Shown: positions 47,438-58,332 of the stretch, piece after piece
How the letters are laid out: each line of letters begins with the position of its first letter
How positions within the stretch are numbered: the first letter of the stretch is position 1
DNA from: Siderastrea siderea
Taxonomy: Eukaryota; Cnidaria; Anthozoa; Scleractinia; Rhizangiidae
Length of the DNA: 64,000 nucleotides
Assembly (NCBI GenBank): GCA_964030785.1
Contig: OZ034977.1
Coordinates: 34,987,052-35,051,051 of the forward strand
Reading direction: 5' to 3'
Program-made: the position numbers and the translations under genes
Notes under the pieces: model-generated
Databases searched by the model: none
The model's input: only the letters and a program-made list of their open reading frames with translations
What the model was told of the DNA's origin: nothing

Positions 47438-47761
47438 TACATACATACATACATACATACATACATACATACATACATACATACATACATACATACATAC
47501 ATACATACATACATACAAAATACATACATACATACATACATACATACATACATACATACATACATACATACATACATACATACATACATACATACATACA
47601 TACATACATACATACATACAACATACATACATACATACATACATACATACATACATACATACATACATACATACATACATACATACATACATACCTACAT
47701 ACATACATACATACATACATACATACATACATACATACATACATACATACATACATACATA
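47438..47761. repeat. (CATA)n microsatellite, ~320 bp
   Basis: An uninterrupted tetranucleotide array, apart from three small variants (AAAATACATA near 47517, CAACATAC near 47619, CCTAC near 47695). The tetranucleotide opens long chance frames on both strands (Tyr-Ile-His-Thr and Met-Tyr-Val-Cys periodic peptides). These are not genes. Confidence 0.99.
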
Positions 47762-48483
47762 GGAAAAAAAATATAAAGCGTTATGTCGTATTCGACATGT
47801 TTTAAAAGTGAAGCTACGTGAGCTGTGGCTGATTGGGATGAAAGAAGCAGTTTACCGGAAAGCATTCAAAACGCAGCTGTTTCATTTCACACCAAAAATA
47901 TTATACCGCACAAGAAAAAGTAAAAACTTTAAAAGAAACTGTCTCTTTTCATTGAGCTTCAAATCATTCCATTTTTTTAAATCGAATTTACTTTCACATT
48001 TTCTATATTCAAACTTTACCTGCCGGGCATTAACACCTCTCATAATGCCCGTGGGCATTACGGTAAAATCCGGCCTCTAGCATTGGCCAATCACAGCGCG
48101 CGTTATATATTTACAAGCTCTAGCCATGTAATAGTACATTGTAATGTTACCTGGGAATATTTTGCCTCAAAACAAAGGTGACTGCTTATAAATCCTGGCG
48201 ATGTATACAGATAGAATCGTAGGATTGATCAGGGTTGTAGTTACATAACATAACATGAACTAACCTAAAATTATACTAAACGGTGAACAAAGTATCACGC
48301 CTCGTTTCCGCTGAGTAAAGCAAGGAGACAAACTCGAAGTAAGAGCCACTGTTTATATTTTCTTTCATTTTTTTGTAGTCCCTGCTTTCAGTTTTCAGAT
48401 GCATAGAGCAGATGTTTGAGCATCCGACCAGTGGCCATTGCCGGATGGTCATGGGACTCCCGTGGTGCCATTTTTTTACCTAC

Positions 48484-48652
48484 CATTTTTTTTGCAAATA
48501 CAAACTGGCAAACGGCAAGTAAAAATGCCGAAAACTGATTCTCAGTGCCATTCCTTGTGGAATAGGAAGCTTGTAAACACAGTCCATGTTCGCTAGGTAG
48601 ACCCTTGGATATCTTGGGCTTGTGAGCGTATTGTTCACCACTGTACCGCATC
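48484..48652 (-). CDS. CUB domain 2, first-half exon
   Basis: The acceptor TACTACAG leads into 169 bp that begin in phase 1 and end in phase 2 at TG followed by GTAGGTAA. It encodes CGTVVNNTLTSPRYPRVYLA, NMDCVYKLPIPQG, then ALRISFRHFYLPFASLYLQK and K. This is the CUB N-half: first cysteine, the S-P-x-Y-P turn, the second cysteine, and the F-x-x-F-x-L strand. Choosing this donor makes a cysteine at the junction, as CUB domains require. Codons read past the donor would give Trp-stop. It joins in frame to the Ig exon at 49440. Confidence 0.8.
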
Positions 48653-49439
48653 CTGTAGTAAAAGATGCATCGCTGCTAAGGATCTGAGCAATACTCAAGC
48701 GTTAAAAGTAAAATGATCCGTGTCGTATAAGACTGGATACAGATATAGATTTTCACGTATTTCAACATTAACTATTACTAGAGTCAGAGTAACCTGTTAG
48801 TTTCAAAGAGAAATGGCCTCCATGAATCACTGGTAGAATTGGAAGAGCGACAAGTGTCTGAGTCTATAGAAACAGGTGACCATAGATTTGTTTGTATAAC
48901 TGATTGCCTCCTTTTTTTGTCTGTACAGTGAAACGCTACGCCTTTCAGTCTTTCACGCCTTTATTAGTTTGTCGTTTTGCTCAATGGAAAATTCAAGTCC
49001 TTTCCGAACACACATACACACAAAAAATCCTAATCTTTGCATTGACATAAATATTCGAACTTAGCTATTTCCCTATGTCCCTTCTACTTCAGCGCGTTTT
49101 CTCTGATGAAAACAGCTGCTTGTGAATAAGTGACAGGCTCACAGTGGTTTGCTTGCCTCTGACTATCGAGCGCTCACTGAACACGTTTGCGCGGGCATGC
49201 TATAGCTATGTTATAAATGTAATTTTTTTCAGCCTTTTCTTGCTTATGAACTTTTGCAGTCCTGCTACATCAAGAACTATCATTCCATCCATTTTCGATT
49301 TGTATTTTGCCATTCACAGCGAGTTTTAACAAAATAGCAACCAAAGTTCGGGTTTGTTGACTGCCTAAGGGCCTCATGTAATTAAGGATAATCTATGACA
49401 TATTTAGTCGTGGGTTACTCTCTAAGAATTACTTATTAC

Positions 49440-49670
49440 CAGTTGTGACAGGAATAATTCTCGTGTCAGTTCCAAACTTGTTAGTGGCCACACAACTGTA
49501 GTTTCCTTCTTTATCCAATTTTTTGACCACAGTGTTTGTTGTATTTGCTAGCACAGAGGAGTTCCTTAACAGTGCTACGTATACAGGGAATGTTCCAGTG
49601 GCAGAACATTGCAGCTGTTCTCCTTTAATCACAGCGGGAGCTGGATCTGGCATCATTATCTTGGGTAAGG
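49440..49670 (-). CDS. Immunoglobulin-like domain exon (Ig)
   Basis: The acceptor TTACTAG and donor GTAATAAG bound a 231-bp phase 1-1 exon, the standard form of a shufflable Ig module. It encodes LPKIMMPDPAPAVIKGEQLQ, then CSATG (first Ig cysteine), TFPVYVALLRNSSVLANTTN, and KEGNYSCVATNKFGTDTR with the Y-x-C motif (second cysteine). The usual core Trp is replaced (VALL), and at about 77 residues it is a short C2/I-set domain. NSS, NTT and NYS are potential N-glycosylation sites. It lies between two CUB modules, so the protein reads CUB-Ig-CUB, as in cell-surface or secreted recognition proteins. Confidence 0.88.
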
Positions 49671-51480
49671 CTAGTAAGAAAAATAATTATTAGCAGAAAG
49701 CTTATTTTCTTTTCAGCATTAAAATATTTAAAAGTTGGTCATGATCACTTGAAAATCTCACAGGCTTTGCTCCAAAATCACAAACATTAGCATTAGGATG
49801 TTGCCGTTATTGTCGTCCAATCGAACAAAAATCTCTGCACATGACCTCCGATGATTACGTTCTACTATTTTGTTTTCATTTGTATTATTTGGGAGCTTCT
49901 GTAGTTCCCGTGGAATATTAGGGCGACATAAGGCGTTTCCGCATGCGGTTTTTCCATGGTTATCTATCAGAAACGTGAATTTCCGTTAGCGGAATAACGA
50001 CTTTCCGTTGCGGGGATCAAAAGTTTCGATCGCGTTTCCGGTGCTGGAGAGTCGCGGGACTGCATCACTTGAATTCACATTTCCTAAAGGTCAATTTTTA
50101 TTCCGGAAACATGAGTAGCCGTCGATGTTTCTGTAGATAGAAAATTTGCAGATTTGTAAGAAACTGCAACGGAATTACAAAAATTATTGCGAGTTTCAGT
50201 TACTTTTCCTGTGCAGCGAATTAAGTCGCGGATCTCATCACGTAAACTCACGTTTCTGCAAAGTCAGTTTCTCTTCTGGGAACTTGACTCGCTGTCATTG
50301 TTCTGTATTAAACACGGAAATTTGTCGTATATACAACAAACAGATGAATTCCTGAAATGAATTAACTTGAGAATGAGCTGGTACAAAAACAGCAATTCAT
50401 AATACCCTTTGTTCTTTTCTGGTCCTTATTTTATTTACTATCAAACCCATTTTAGGCTAATCCAAAATATAATTCCTCGTGCAACTGTATTCTTCCTTTC
50501 TCGAACAGGAACGACCTAACATTGTAAATACCATTCCCACATCCTAAATATAACTTCAAAATAGCCAGGATGTTTACAACTGCTCATAAAAAGACAATTA
50601 TGTAAAAAGTTTATGACAAAGAGCGAGGCGGAGAGGGTCTTTTTGCACCCAATCCCATAGCGTTTGCTTCAATTCCATCGACTCGTAGCTCAAAACCCCA
50701 TACACGTACCCATTTCCCATGTATTTGATTGTAGGATGACAGGGGATTGGACACAAGTTACACAGAAGCGGCTGGGAAGGAGAAAGTCTAAACTCCGAAT
50801 TACGCGGGACCACCTCTTCCCACAAAACCCTTACTTTCTTCTTAGATTTCAGTTAAACCAGAAATTCCATCTCTCCCCCACCTCCATGGCTCGATTTTGT
50901 GGTGCCCCTTTCCTCGAGCTTCACGAGGTTTTGCGAGTCACGTATTTATAGTTAATTTCTACACTTTTACACCAGCAAAACTACAAGAAGATAAGACGGG
51001 CACCCTATTAATTCTGTATGAGTCCCCACCCTAGGATAACTTTCTGAGAATTAATGACATTGGGAGAATATACCAAAAGCTACTAGACGAACTGTTGTAA
51101 AGGCACCATTCTATACGGTTAGATGTTTTTTTGTTGCATTTTAGCCGAAAACGATATCTGTTGTCCAAAGCAATGCAAACATTTCTTTCTTTAGCAAAAA
51201 AATGTTATCTGGCAACCTTTTGCAAGTAATATAGAAAGTTGAGATATTTTAATATGTTGTCTATATTAGTAGAGACACAATGTTCTAATTCCTATCGTGT
51301 TTAAACACGGAGCCAGCCTATAATAGGATCATAGGAAGCACTTCGTTGGCTGCAGTAATGGCAGCAGAAATAACGATCGTGAAATGTTTGAACATTTACA
51401 AACTTTCTGTTTGCTTGATCTGAATAACTGGCTTGGACGAATAAGACTGTAAAATTGAATTAAAACCAAAAAGTTACTGT
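49671..51480. other. Intron, no recognisable gene
   Basis: Part of the long intron between the CUB1 and Ig exons. It contains GGAAAC/GTTTCC-rich short palindromes near 49940-50110 but no exon I can support. Confidence 0.4.
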
Positions 51481-51499
51481 GATTCGATTTACATGGTGG

Positions 51500-51890
51500 G
51501 GGCACAAAGTGCCCACCTGACTCCGAACGTTTACAACGTTTTTACTATACAAGCAAAAGCCACATGGCCGACCTTTGTGACTTTGTGAACAATTTGGAAT
51601 GACATGTCATTGTTTATCATAGTTAACAATGACATGTCATACTGTTCGTCAAAATATGGTTGCCATGACAACAATATTCTCAAAGAATCTCCACAATTTA
51701 ACTTTGCCTGTTTCAAGTGAAATTGTTGTTTTAATTTTAAAATTTTGTATCATTTAGTTTACTCTTACTGGTGATTTTCGGAGGTTCTAAAAAATAAAAA
51801 GTCCCAGATGGCGGATCCAAGATGGCCCCTGTTTGGAAATCATGACGTAATTCCCACGTCATGTGACGTAATTTCGGGTCTTTTTCAGCG
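51500..51890. mobile_element. Rearranged piggyBac-type MITE fragments
   Basis: ATGACATGTCAT occurs in a palindromic duplicate at 51599 and 51632 and again in copy E (55360). The stretch 51771-51830 matches copy D (GGTGATTTTC-GAGG and the CCAGATGGCGGATCCAAGATGG block). The copy is rearranged and its ends are not clear. Confidence 0.55.
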
Positions 51891-51915
51891 CAACCTCTTC
51901 TTTTCAACCCACTTC

Positions 51916-52330
51916 TCAGTGTTTGGATATCCTGATGAAACACCTCTTACCCGTATTTGATACTCGTGTGATGCTTACTTGAAGTCATGGTCAACTCCTC
52001 CCCGCTTCTTGGAAAATTCCCGCTGCTGATCTGGTCCATTAAGTCGATTCCCTTGAATCTAAAGTGGCATATGTATGTAGACAACGCGGTTACATTTCTT
52101 GAACTGTCTAATTTCAGCTCGAATTGGTGGTGTCCGTTGCATATGTCTACCGTGACGGTGGGTTGGATACCGGATTTTTTTAAAATTAGCATGAAATTTA
52201 GCGAACTTTTAATTTGAATTATGAATGGTTTATTTGAGAAGCCATATCAAAAACTCGAAAGAGTGTTTCATCAGGTATTCAAACACCTCAAAGTCGGTTA
52301 AAAAAAACTCGGAGCAACCCAACCCACTTC
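51916..52330. repeat. ~400-bp inverted-repeat element
   Basis: The outer phrases AACCCACTTCTCAGTGTTTG and ATCCTGATGAAACACCTCTT on the left face GAGTGTTTCATCAGGTATTC on the right. CAACCCACTTCTCGGTGTTTG recurs directly at 52319. Frames of about 80 codons on both strands show no motif. Confidence 0.6.
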
Positions 52331-52639
52331 TCGGTGTTTGATATATTACCTCAATAGCGTTGAAGTATGCAATGCTGTCCAGAAGTATAGTGTACAACTG
52401 AACAACAGGATAATTACGATAATAACAGCGCAAAGATTATTTTGTTGGGAAATCATCATAGAAGAAATTATTGCTGAACACCAACACTTAAAGGTATAAT
52501 ACGTCAGAGCTTCCTGAACTCATCCGAGCTCCTTTGTCAATGATGTGATTAGTGATGGGCAGCCTCATTTTGGTGGCGAGGCTGCAGGATCGCGTCCCTA
52601 GATCAAGGCTTGGGAGGTGGTAACCCTGGTCACGTGTTA

Positions 52640-52880
52640 TGACCGGGTGGTGCTGGTAGATGTAGATGGCCTCGCAGATTTTGTGTGATAGTAGGTGATT
52701 CTTTCGGCCTATAAGATCTTTGTACTAGCCCAATCAATGGAGTGCCATTTGCTCTTCAAGTGCTCCGAGATTGCCGATGAAATCAGATGCTGGCACCAAC
52801 TTGCGGTGTTCATTTCGACTAGCGCCTAGTCTGCTCGCAGTTTCACTGATACATTCTGCATCACATTCTTGGCATTTCTT
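52640..52880 (-). pseudogene. Penelope-like GIY-YIG fragment
   Basis: The minus strand reads KCQECDAECISETASRLGAS, then RNEHRK and, after a frameshift, ISEHLKSKWHSIDWASTKIL. CxxCDA followed by the degraded YIGET (CISET), an E-H pair and the SEHL...HSIDW...KIL phrase is the C-terminal part of a Penelope-like GIY-YIG domain. It is frameshifted and truncated by the adjacent MITE copy D. Confidence 0.65.
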
Positions 52881-53363
52881 GAACACTATTCAGATGGGGG
52901 GGGGGGGGGGGGGGGAATCTGCCCGCACCGACTTTCGACGCTTATAACTATTTAAATAAAACTTTTTTTCTTATATCGTATAATTTTTCTTATAACTTGT
53001 TTTAAATTATAACTTTTTGGCAGTAACTTTGACATTTTAGAGCATTTCATTGTTCTTTTATTGACTCTGATTACAACTGTCCGTCAGTTTTGGTGATTTT
53101 CTGAGGTTTTGGGAAAAAAAAGATACCCAAGATGGCGGATCCAAGATGGCCGCCGTTTGAGAACATGACCCAATTGTTTTGTCATATGGCGTCATCAGCC
53201 CATGTTGCGGACCTCAAAGGAGTGGTTTTTGGACGTACTGCCTGCCCCTTAAGTTTCGTTGTCATAGCTTTAATATTTGCAGCTATAACGAGGGGGTGGC
53301 GGAATCCGCCCTCCGTCAAGTCCCAGAAGACCAAACAAATTAGCCCGGTCTGAATAGGGTTAA
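52881..53363. mobile_element. piggyBac-type MITE, copy D
   Basis: The right end CCCGGTCTGAATAGGGTTAA is well preserved. The left end ACTATTCAGATGGGG is degenerate and runs into a 24-base G tract (52897-52916 region). The centre holds CAAGATGGCGGATCCAAGATGG and CCGCC (53127-53155), which includes YY1-like AAGATGGC motifs in tandem. Confidence 0.75.
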
Positions 53364-54526
53364 TATCGTAGATGATCCCACACTTATACTCATCCGAATG
53401 TTATCTTCTGGCCTTACAAGGTGTTGACAGAGGGTACGATGTGGCTAAAAACACGCTTGAACCACACGGTTTTGTTGGAAGGACACTCTGGGCATTCAGG
53501 GTGTTTAGCATTCGGTGACGGAGTAGTTGCTGTAAGGATGGACAAATGCAGGGTATCTACATTTTTGCTGAGCAGTAAAAATGTGCGACAGCTCTTTACA
53601 GCACGTTCGCGTAAATAAAATTACGCAATCATTTTGACAGATTTAACAGGCCGTCACGTTTTCTCTGGGTGATCCAAGAGTCACACAAAGCATTGAATTG
53701 CAATAGTTTCCTTTCTGTTTTGTTAGGGCATAACTTATTTTCATTTCAAATTTGCATCGATCTTATTTATATTCGGGTTATTCATTTCAAACTTAGCCTC
53801 TTATTATCTAATGTTTTTTACACTAACTTGGATTTTCTAAGATGCCTTCTTTTATACATCAACATTTTCGCAAGAAAAAATAAAAGAAAAATAGAACAAG
53901 AGAAGAAAGAAAGAAACAAAAGAAAAGAAAGGAAAACAAAAGAAAAGCTACACAATACCCGGGAAAAAGATAGACAATACCGAGAGACAATATCTACAGT
54001 TAAAAAAAATAATACGTGTGCTCGGAAACAATGAAGCCAATCAATAACAAATGTTACCATAGTTACTACTTGGTCAAGTACAACAACCAACAGAAGTATG
54101 GTGGAGGTCGGTCGGCCCCGTCCTTTCAACATTCTTTCTATTTTTCCTGGTTTTCTCAGAGCACCACTCCTAACTTGATTGACGTTACTACTGTTTTGAT
54201 TTTTGAGAAAAATCCTTGGAGCTGCGTGGCAAGTCGACGGTGCTTTTGAAGAAAAAAAAAACCTTACCAGGCTTGAGGCCTATTTTCAAAAAGGTTGCCT
54301 TACTGGAATTCTTGGTAAGCCTGATCCCTAATCCCTAATCCCCACTGGGGAACAAATGGATAATGATAACAAAACCAGGGTTACTGGGGCTTAATCATTA
54401 ATTATTCTTAAAGCCAGGCCAACCAGAGAAACAGTAGAACAATATCAGCAAAGGACCGCAAACGAAAATGCTGCACGTGTACGTAGGATCTAGTAAACCA
54501 GACCTAATCAGCCAAAAAAGTACTCA
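53364..54526. other. Intron, no recognisable gene; A/G-rich tract
   Basis: A purine-rich, AAAG/AAAC-type tract runs from about 53868 to 53950. It opens chance Lys/Arg-rich frames. CCCTAATCCCTAATCCCC at 54326-54343 is a short direct repeat. Confidence 0.5.
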
Positions 54527-55025
54527 AATGACAAACATAGCAGCAAGGCTGATCTGACTACGTAGAAAGATTTGGCTCTGCAAGACATCAACACGACACT
54601 GATAGAACTTCAACAGAGCAGGGTTGCAGCCGTAGACAGCTGTTTCGCTCTTCTTAGAGCTCATCAGTACGGCATAGCAAGATGACGAAAATGCCGTAAA
54701 AATACCCGTGCACTCTGTTAAAAGCCCTAAACGAGGACGCACGCCAACCAAATCACGCCATCACGTGTCTTGGAAAGGTCGAGAGTCCAAGTGTCGTGTT
54801 GATGTCTCGCAGAGCCAAAGATAGGATGGACAAAACCAACCTTATAAAGAAACATGGACAAAACCATGCTATAAAGAACAGCATATCGGATCTATAAAAA
54901 AGAGCGAAACAGCTGTCTACGGCTGCAACCCTGCTCTGTTGAAGTTCTATCAGTGTCGTGTTGATGTCTTGCAGAGTCAAATCTTTCTACGTAGTCAGAT
55001 CAGCCTTGCTGCTATGTTTGTCATT
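54527..55025. mobile_element. Penelope-like terminal repeat pair: 126-bp near-identical inverted repeat
   Basis: 54527-54652 and 54900-55025 are inverse copies with one visible mismatch (TTTGGCTCT versus TTTGACTCT). A third partial copy of the phrase GTGTCGTGTTGATGTC lies at 54792-54807. One arm runs into a hammerhead ribozyme. Penelope-like elements are known to carry hammerhead motifs in their terminal repeats, so this is probably a solo or rearranged terminus. Confidence 0.75.
54629..54673 (-). ncRNA. Type I hammerhead ribozyme motif
   Basis: Read on the minus strand (54673 to 54629), the 45 bases show a GCCGTA strand, the core CTGATGAG, and a stem II CTCT-AAGA-AGAG. The second core CGAAAC follows, then a minimal AGCT loop III, the cleavage triplet GTC, and TACGGC, which pairs perfectly with the first strand to form stem I. 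Beyond an internal loop, TTGC and GCAA extend stem I. All conserved catalytic bases of the hammerhead core are present. Cleavage would fall after GTC. The very short stem III is usual for Penelope-type and retrozyme hammerheads. The second arm of the inverted repeat keeps only the GAGCGAAACAGCTGTC half. Confidence 0.85.
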
Positions 55026-55164
55026 CAACCAGAGAAAACCTGGTTAACATTGGACAGTCTAGTAACCTTCAATTTGTTTTCTGAATAACATGGGTTACAG
55101 TGGTTTAACCGACATTACAAATTCTGAGTTGACCAGGGTATCCCGGTGAACCTTTCTAACAGAG

Positions 55165-55502
55165 TTGAATCCTATTTAGTCTGGACTTTTTTGGAGAGCC
55201 TGAGCCTGGGGTGGGGAGCACAAAAGACCCCCCCCTCTCCCCCAAAAAATATTAAGGTTACCGCAACAAAGTTATAATTTACCCTAAAACAAGAAAGTTT
55301 TAAAATTCTGAATGAACTGTCTTTCAAAATACCGTTTCCAGGGCAACGAAAAATTTTATGAACAATGACATGTCATACCAAACTATTCCAAACGAACGTT
55401 TTTAAAGTTTGGTGACTTTTGCTTGCATACTAAAAAGCTATAAACGTTTAAAGTCAGCGCGGGGACGTTAATCCCCCCTCCCCCAGGTTAAATTGGAGTT
55501 AA
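55165..55502. mobile_element. piggyBac-type MITE, copy E (degraded)
   Basis: The left TTGAATCCTATTTAGTCTGG resembles the family terminus TTAACCCTATTCAGACCGG. The right end is CCAGGTTAAATTGGAGTTAA. G/C runs face inward and ATGACATGTCAT lies inside, as in 51.6 kb. Confidence 0.6.
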
Positions 55503-56189
55503 TGACAACCTGTCACTATCATGAATAATCCGTTGTTACAACCTTAAACAGGAGCATGTCGCGGGGTGATTTGCTTCTGCCGTAAATTGCTGTTAAAGGC
55601 CTGACTCTAACCAAGTTTAACGTGGTAACCCTGGTAGACTGGTAACCTTAGGTTTATGAATTACTGGGGTTACCGGGGTCTAATCAGGCTCAAAAAGTTC
55701 CTTCAAGGAATTCCCCCACCCCCCCCCCCCCCCAAAAAAAAATGAACCCGGTTCACCCTGGTGAACGTGGTTCACATATTTTACTGATAACCTGCCATTA
55801 TCTCGAATAATCTTTCGTTCGTCTTGAGTTCGAAATTGCTGGAATCTACTGTCACCAGTCTTCATCATCATCCTCATTATCGCGGCAAGACAATCTTGAA
55901 GCGTCTCGAGCGCCAAAAAAGATTCCCCATCAGTTCTGAGAGGACTAAGTCCTTTGTTAGTGAGCGTATCTTTTCAATATTCTGGCATCTACAGTCTACA
56001 CTATATTTGCTTTGGACTGACATTTGAATGGAAATAAAGTCTTTACTTGCTTCCCTTCCTATTTTTCTTTCTTTGCTATTTATTTAATTATTTCTTTCTT
56101 TTGTCGAATTTATTATAGCTAGAAAAATCGTTAAAGTTAATGTGTACTTTTGTAGTAGTGTATCAAGTATCGCATTCCTTTGCACTTAC
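55503..56189. other. Intron, no recognisable gene
   Basis: A poly-C tract lies at 55711-55733. Palindromic phrases GAACCCGGTTCACC and GGTGAACGTGGTTCAC lie at 55744-55774. TTACCGGGGTCTAATCAGG at 55669 resembles GGTTACTGGGGCTTAATCA at 54379. Confidence 0.4.
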
Positions 56190-56368
56190 TAGGTTGGGCG
56201 GCAGAGAAAGTGATGATAAATCCTGATGAATGATGAATCAGCCTGTTGTCTGAGTGGAATGTTATCACTGCATACTCTCCACTTACGAGGACCTCTTTTC
56301 CAGTAAGCCGAGAAGAGTATTTACCAACTATCAAGTCGTTTTCATCTGTAATCTTCAAGAAATCTCCG
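56190..56368 (-). CDS. CUB domain 1, second-half exon
   Basis: The acceptor CCTTGCAG and donor GTAAGTGC bound 179 bp (phase 2 in, phase 1 out), the same exon form as the CUB 2 half at 46230. It encodes GDFLKITDENDLIVGKYSSR, LTGKEVLVSGEYAVITFHSD and HHSSGFIITFSAAQP. The D-x-L-K-I-x-D start and the S-S-G-F-x-I-x-F end are typical of CUB. The fourth CUB cysteine is replaced by Ser (KYSS). The junction with the exon at 60058 gives TAC (Tyr) where the third cysteine would be, so both members of the second disulphide are missing together. It joins in frame to the Ig exon. Confidence 0.82.
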
Positions 56369-56639
56369 CTGCAAGGAAGATTATTATCATAAGTAAAAAA
56401 GACGAAGTATCTATCTCTCATATTGGGCTTTGTCCGACGTCTTTCACGATTAGGCTAGTTTTAGCACAGTTTTCCGTGGAGCAGTAGCCAATCGCGTGGC
56501 ATCATCTGGAGTGCGCGCTTATGATATTGTTAAGGCCAAACAAAATAGGTAACTAAAATTGACAAGAAAATCAGAAACTGAGTATGAGTGGTGAGGGCTT
56601 GGAGAAAATCTGTTCATTGGCACGAATTAGTATCAATAA

Positions 56640-56740
56640 TGATCTGCTTAAACATAGACAAGCAACAATAAACGATAAAAATCGACGTTTCGGTGTCTTC
56701 ATGACGCCATTGTCAAGTTGACTTATGTAAATTATACCAA
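56640..56740. repeat. Retroelement tail motif
   Basis: The minus strand reads GGCGTCATGAAGACACCGAAACGTCGATTTT in overlapping pieces. It is the same tail type as at 61.3-61.45 kb and 12.2 kb, a common end of Penelope-like or related elements. No associated coding piece was found here. Confidence 0.45.
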
Positions 56741-56984
56741 GTATTTTAAAGCAGCGTTGGCGCACAAATACTTTCGCACGAATGGAAATAGTAACAGACT
56801 TCTGAGGTTAGCCTAAGCTCACATTTCGAGGAAGCGTGGATTTAACTATTTATCATGCATACAAGAGTTGTGTGAGTCGGAACATGGCCTTTCAACGAAA
56901 GCGGTATTGGGTTACACGGCAGTCGTAGAGAGACATTGTATGGAGAGTAAAATATCGTAAAAATCTACGTACATTCAATAAAAT

Positions 56985-57140
56985 GTATTAAACAAACTTA
57001 CCCCTTGGGTATTCTTTGGGTAGTTTGGGGTTATTTCGCTTTTATGAAGGGAATATCAGAAATAGCGAGAAAAGCTGTAAAAGGGAAAATAACCCCAGCC
57101 ATCCAAGAATACGCAAGAGGTAAGTTTGTTTTATTCCTTT
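56985..57140. repeat. ~155-bp hairpin MITE
   Basis: AAACAAACTTACC on the left pairs with GGTAAGTTTGTTTTA on the right. Inside, GGGTATTC/GAATACGC and TTTGGGGTTATTT/AAATAACCCCAG also pair. Confidence 0.85.
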
Positions 57141-57249
57141 TTTAGAATGTACGTTTAAATTTTGCTTTTTTTAACGTTTGGATTCGTTTCCTTTATGTGT
57201 TTCGTGGCTTTAAAATGTTCGTCAGCCGCTCGTGTTTACAAGTAGCTTC

Positions 57250-57325
57250 AATTATTGGCAACTAGCAACTCACAACTCGCAAATCGCAAATCGCAACTCA
57301 CAAGCGCAAAACTCGCAAACTTGCC
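57250..57325. repeat. Degenerate CAACTCGCAAAT short tandem repeat
   Basis: GCAACTAGCAACTCACAACT, CGCAAATCGCAAATCGCAAC and similar 7-bp phrases follow each other for about 75 bp. Confidence 0.7.
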
Positions 57326-58332
57326 ACTCGCACTTGAGACACGCTCGTTGCTATAGCAACCATGAGATAAAAAAACGAAACCCTGCTTATAAATATTTGG
57401 GACAAATGGCACGTTGTTCACCCCGCCAGCAGTCTTTCGTAAACTCCGCGAAAGAAAAGACTCTGCGGTGAAAATCGAGTCAAGTCTTTTGAGTCGCCGC
57501 AGCCCCAACTTATAGGCTAGTCAATCCAGTTTTGTATCGTCAAACCGGTTTTTTTCCCTTTACGCATTAATTTTGTTGAAAAACCGAAGATCAAAACTGA
57601 GCCCACTGTAACAAAGCAAAATGGTGTCTAAGTGTGTGGTCTTCTCATACGCTTTCCGGTAAAGCTCTACGAGACATCCAATCTAAAGATCTGTTTTCTC
57701 CACCGCGAAAACACTTCACAATTGGAAAATATACAACGAATTCGATACAACTACACTTAATTAGCAACTGAAAATTCACACAAGTACTTTGAGATCGCTA
57801 ACAGCAGCTATGGAAGAAGATACAAATGATACTTTACAACACGAAAAAAGCTGATTTTTCATATATGAAAAATGTACCCCGGCGCGCAAAGCATCAAGGG
57901 TGCAAATGGCTCTTTAAATACAGTTTAACCAAGGAGTTACGAAACTAAGTGAGAGGAAAAATACAATAACAAAAGTACAATATTACAAAACTGAAAAAGA
58001 CAATGACATTGCTACAATTGCCAATGAACTGTGGTAAAATGGCAAGAAATGATTGCATAACCAGTCTAAGACAGTGTGAATTTTAAGGACACTAATGAGC
58101 TACATTATGAATGAAAAAATGAACTAAACAACGACAATACGTAGACTCAAATTTCCCGATGAACAGGTGCAAGATGCTAAGAATAAAAACTACGAAGAAT
58201 AAAAAATATGTTTGTACCATTCTACAAGTTACTTTAAGAATGTCATAGTGTAAATAATTCACCACTACATGATTCATGTAATAGTTTATCTCAGACTGTT
58301 TCAGGGGGACTGCTAGTCAAAGGAAAGCTCCC
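57326..58332. other. Intron, no recognisable gene
   Basis: AT-rich. No frames or repeats that I can name. Confidence 0.4.

Noticed and set aside
47325..47805. Long frames of 116-149 codons on both strands
   Set aside because: They are produced entirely by the CATA tetranucleotide array (periodic MYVC or YIHT peptides).
53669..54034. 121-codon Lys/Arg-rich protein
   Set aside because: It is driven by a purine-rich low-complexity tract (53868-53950), with no splice context.
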